Shown here: positions 13,711 through 16,329 of the stretch, piece after piece
Layout: every line of letters starts with the position of its first letter
Numbering within the stretch: the first letter of the stretch is position 1
Assembly: GCA_001839685.1 (NCBI GenBank)
Contig: MLAK01000843.1
Coordinates: 39,211-55,539 of the forward strand
Direction of reading: 5' to 3'
Source: Tritrichomonas foetus
Taxonomy: Eukaryota > Parabasalia > Tritrichomonadida > Tritrichomonadidae
DNA: 16,329 bases
Program-made: the position numbers and the translations under genes
The notes under the pieces: generated by a model
Database searches by the model: none
What the model saw: the letters and a program-made list of their open reading frames with translations, nothing else
What the model was told of the DNA's origin: nothing

Positions 13711-15921
13711 TTATGAAGAACATTCATTATAATATTTATCTTCAAAATGTTTTCTTGATTCAATATTTCGCGAATAATCAGTTAGAGTAATAAATTGTCT
13801 TACAGTTAAATTATTAATTTTTAACACTTTTGAATAACTATTAAAAACGCATGAAATATAATCATTAATTAAAGAAGGTAAAGCTACTTTTGATTTTGGA
13901 ATAAACAAATTATATAAATAAATCAAAAATTCATCCAAATTCGGGAATATTTTGAAAATTCTTACGAAATTGATATATAATTGATATAAATGAATTTGTT
14001 GACTTAAAGGTCCAAATAATTCTTCTGCGATTTCATCCCATGTTTTTAAACCAATTGAAGTGAATGGTCTCATTGTTAAAGGGCAAATTAATATTTCTGG
14101 TAGTTTTTCATTTTGATTTTCATTATTATTGTTATTGTTATTGTTATTGTTATTATAATTAAACCAATGATAAGATTTATTATCATCCATTTCAATGAAA
14201 TACATATCATTAAATGAAATTTTCTTTTTATCAAAAATTGTTAATATTCGTGTGATTGATTGAAGTTCATTATTTGATAATTCATGAATATACCAAGGAA
14301 ATTCTGAATATAAATCTTTTGTTAAATTAATTTCTTCATTCGATTTATTACCATCAATTGGAATGAAAGAAGGAATATATCTTGAATTGATATCAACTAA
14401 CATTTGTGATGGTTGTAAAATCTTATTTTTATTGTTTCTATAATTATAATTACCTCGATTTTTACCACCACCATGAATACCACGACCTCGTCCTCGTCCA
14501 AATCGTTGATTATTGCGACGTTCAGAATATGTTTTTGGTTTAATTAATTCTTTGAAACGAGTATTATCTGGTTGAATTTCAATTGTTTTATAAGTTAATC
14601 TTATAAAAATATCTAAATAATTATTNTTTCCTTTTTTAATGATGTTATAAATAATGTAATTATAAGAAAGTGATTTTATAATGAAATTTCGAGATTCTTC
14701 TGGAAGTTTGATATTCATAAGATTCAATATTTTCATTAATATTTCAATATTTGATAAATGTGGTTTGATATTTTTATAACTTTCTTCTTTATTTGAACAA
14801 CATAAATTGTTATTTAAAATGAATAATATTCCAAGACCAAGAGGAACATTTGTAATACAATGATAAGGAGCATTCTTTAATGATAAAGTATTTGAATGAT
14901 TCAATAAACGATATAATAAATGTTTTCTTATTTGTGGTAATATTTCATTTAAATATGGAATACGATTTTCTTCAAGTAAATACCAAATTAAAATAAACCA
15001 AAAATCTCGATTACCAATTAATTTTATGTTTGAAATATTATTTGAAATATTCTTATTATGATATGTTAATAATTTTGATAATGTATAATCAGTCATTTTA
15101 CAATGTTCTTCATTCATTGATAAACATAATCCACCTAATAATGGTTTCCTTGTTAAAGGTGAAACATTAATTGGTTTTCCAAGACTACTAGCTTCTTGAA
15201 CTGAACGAAGTGAAATTGGATGATCAAAACATTCAATTAATTTTTGAATGAATTCTGGATATTTAATAGAATTTAATGGATTTGTTAAAATATCATTAAT
15301 TGCGCTTTGTTTCAAATTTGAAAATAATGATTTGTTTGGTTTTGAAATCATTAACATAATATCATATTCTTCTTCATAGCTAATTGGACAAATAAATTTA
15401 TTAATATTTTTCATTCGATTCTCTTCCATATTTTTCTTTTTCTTTTCTTTTATTTCTTCTTTATCTTTATTTTTGTTTTCAACTTCTTCTCCTTCCTCTT
15501 CTTCCTCTTCTTCCTCTTCATGTAATGGAAGAGAACTGATTTCAAGATGTTCAATAACATCTGAGCGATGAACACGTTCTCCTTGGAATTTAGATGATAA
15601 AGCATGTAATGTAAAAACTGAACCTAAATTCCCTGAACACATTCTTAATAAATGGAATAATTTTGGTGGCCATGATATATTTTGATATTTTTCATGATAT
15701 TTCTCATTCATATTTTTCATGATTTGAATTATATCATCAAAGATTGCATTTTCTTTTTCAGGTTCATGATGATGATGATTGATATTTAAAATATGATTGA
15801 AATGTTGAATTAATAAATCATATTCTTCGTGATTAATTGGTTCTTTCATTGAATTTAACAAACGTTTTTGCATATTTAAGATTTCTTTTTTAATTTGATA
15901 GTCTTGTTTCTTTCCTAACAT
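13711..15921 (-). CDS. Uncharacterised 736-residue protein with acidic tract, RGG-like box and paired PLT motifs
   Basis: The frame extends to a TTG at 15945, but the first in-frame ATG is at 15921 (MLGKKQDYQIKKEI), giving 736 residues and a TAA stop. I do not recognise the family. In order: a helical N-terminus with a His run (about 45-48); a conserved-looking block (KLFHLLRMCSGNLGSVFTLH); a Glu-rich then Lys-rich tract (about 133-170); FICPISYEEEYDIM (about 178); INVSPLTRKPLLGGLCLSMN (about 250-270); and a helical block with GNRDFWFILIWYLLEE and VPLGLGILFIL. Then come a basic Gly/Arg box with RGRGRG (about 471-485), a poly-Asn run (about 588-599) and ILICPLTMRPFTSIGLKTWD (about 610-630), followed by a helical C-terminus. 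The two motifs PLT-x-[KR]-P-x(3-4)-G-L look like copies of one unit and recall the Cys-Pro-[LI]-[ST] opening of U-box folds, but that is only a resemblance. The RGG-type box suggests RNA contact. FWFILIWYLL is hydrophobic but more likely a buried helix than a membrane span. One codon holds an N at 14626. Confidence 0.8.
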   Translation of the reverse strand: MLGKKQDYQIKKEILNMQKRLLNSMKEPINHEEYDLLIQHFNHILNINHHHHEPEKENAIFDDIIQIMKNMNEKYHEKYQNISWPPKLFHLLRMCSGNLGSVFTLHALSSKFQGERVHRSDVIEHLEISSLPLHEEEEEEEEEGEEVENKNKDKEEIKEKKKKNMEENRMKNINKFICPISYEEEYDIMLMISKPNKSLFSNLKQSAINDILTNPLNSIKYPEFIQKLIECFDHPISLRSVQEASSLGKPINVSPLTRKPLLGGLCLSMNEEHCKMTDYTLSKLLTYHNKNISNNISNIKLIGNRDFWFILIWYLLEENRIPYLNEILPQIRKHLLYRLLNHSNTLSLKNAPYHCITNVPLGLGILFILNNNLCCSNKEESYKNIKPHLSNIEILMKILNLMNIKLPEESRNFIIKSLSYNYIIYNIIKKGXNNYLDIFIRLTYKTIEIQPDNTRFKELIKPKTYSERRNNQRFGRGRGRGIHGGGKNRGNYNYRNNKNKILQPSQMLVDINSRYIPSFIPIDGNKSNEEINLTKDLYSEFPWYIHELSNNELQSITRILTIFDKKKISFNDMYFIEMDDNKSYHWFNYNNNNNNNNNNNENQNEKLPEILICPLTMRPFTSIGLKTWDEIAEELFGPLSQQIHLYQLYINFVRIFKIFPNLDEFLIYLYNLFIPKSKVALPSLINDYISCVFNSYSKVLKINNLTVRQFITLTDYSRNIESRKHFEDKYYNECSS
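14122..14158 (-). repeat. Trinucleotide (AAT/AAC) microsatellite coding for poly-Asn
   Basis: The plus strand shows alternating ATT and GTT triplets, read on the minus strand as about 11 Asn codons (AAT and AAC). The mixed codons suggest an older, partly stabilised expansion. It lies just before the second PLT motif of the 736-residue protein and probably forms a disordered spacer. Confidence 0.85.
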
Positions 15922-15953
15922 TTTGGTAATAACTTCTGCAAACAATGTATCAT
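15915..15953 (-). other. Possible 12-codon upstream ORF overlapping the start of the 736-residue gene
   Basis: An out-of-frame ATG at 15953-15951 opens 12 codons and ends with TAG at 15917-15915, overlapping the main ATG at 15921. If transcription starts upstream of 15953, this ATG would be met first. If it starts between 15953 and 15921 it is irrelevant. No Initiator-like TCA-Py-T was found within about 70 bases upstream of the main ATG, so the start site is unknown. Confidence 0.3.
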
Positions 15954-15966
15954 ATTATATAATATG
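15951..15966. promoter_or_regulatory. 16-base perfect palindrome upstream of the 736-residue gene
   Basis: CATATTATATAATATG is its own reverse complement and lies 30 bases before the main ATG at 15921. It could be a dimer-binding site or core-promoter element, but such palindromes arise by chance in AT-only sequence. Confidence 0.4.
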
Positions 15967-15993
15967 TACGTCGAAAATTCCTAACACATATAG

Positions 15994-16329
15994 TTATTCA
16001 AAACTGACCCATATTTGAACACCTTAACTTCATTTATAAAATTCCTTATAATTTAAATCATAAATGAACACTTTTTGATTTCGATGACTTTACTCATTTT
16101 GATTTATTATAGCTTATAATTTAAATCAAGAATGATTCAAATTTAAACCTAAACACAAGGACGGAAATCATTTTTGATTTCATTAATTTTATTCAAAACA
16201 GACCCATATTTGAACACCTTAACTTCATTTATAAATTCTTATAATTTAAATCATGAATGAACAATTTTTGATTTCATTGATTTTATTCAAAACTGACCCA
16301 TATTTGAACACCTTAACTTCATTTATAAA
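15994..16329 (+). repeat. Degenerate satellite of about 95-base units, continuing past the right edge
   Basis: A 47-base block starting TTATTCAAAACTGACCCATA and ending CTTCATTTATAAA occurs at 15994, 16189 and 16283, nearly identical each time (the second has CAGACC for CTGACC). Each complete unit adds a second half with TTATAATTTAAATCA..GAATGA and TTTTTGATTTCATTGATTTT. Spacings are 195 and 94 bases. The 195 gap holds a diverged unit (about 16090-16188) that keeps TTATAATTTAAATCA and TTTTTGATTTCATTAATTTT but has lost the first half. There are thus about three and a half units, the last cut by the window end. No coding potential was noticed. Confidence 0.9.

Noticed and set aside
15922..15945. 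TTG at 15945 as start of the 736-residue protein
   Set aside because: TTG is not a normal eukaryotic start; the in-frame ATG at 15921 follows eight codons later and no upstream in-frame ATG exists before a stop.
1..16329. Bacterial operon, CRISPR array, phage or defence system
   Set aside because: There are no Shine-Dalgarno-spaced gene strings or spacer-repeat arrays, and the recognisable genes are eukaryotic (NEK kinase, ciliary ASH/CH protein).

Overview
The window looks like nuclear DNA of an AT-rich, intron-poor, flagellated protist. A parabasalid (trichomonad such as Tritrichomonas or Trichomonas) is the best guess. The reasons are a single uninterrupted reading frame of about 8.8 kb for an axonemal protein, a NEK kinase gene without introns, very Asn-rich and Glu-rich low-complexity protein segments, TCA-Py-T motifs resembling the trichomonad Initiator 30 to 60 bases before several start codons, and TAAA or AATAAA poly(A)-type signals on or just after the stop codons. 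TAA and TAG are both used as stops, so the code is standard for these codons. No rRNA, tRNA, CRISPR array or intact mobile element was seen. The species assignment is inference.

Layout. Positions 1-332 (minus) hold the 5' part of an unknown acidic-repeat protein that runs off the left edge. A short unknown reading frame diverges from it on the plus strand (383-658). Positions 659-1352 are mostly noncoding, with ambiguous bases, a 20-base poly-T tract, traces of decayed coding sequence and a candidate Initiator. Positions 1353-10142 (plus) are one giant gene for a protein of about 2,929 residues with serial ASH/MSP-like immunoglobulin domains and a calponin-homology domain near the middle, best read as CFAP47 of the ciliary central apparatus. 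Tail to tail with it, 10367-12934 (minus) encodes an 855-residue NEK-family kinase with a NEK1-like C-terminal module. A 776-base noncoding stretch with an (AAAT)9 microsatellite follows. Then 13711-15921 (minus) encodes a 736-residue protein of unknown function with an acidic tract, an RGG-type box, a poly-Asn run and two similar PLT-x-[KR]-P motifs. The right edge (15994-16329) is a degenerate satellite of about 95 bases per unit that continues out of the window.

How the genes relate. CFAP47 and NEK1-type kinases both belong to cilium/flagellum biology, so the middle of the window is a flagellar locus. The convergent arrangement gives no sign of co-transcription, and the association may be chance. 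I found no defence, biosynthetic or mobile system. The least explained parts are the 736-residue protein, the possible helix-turn-helix remnant before CFAP47, and the edge satellite.
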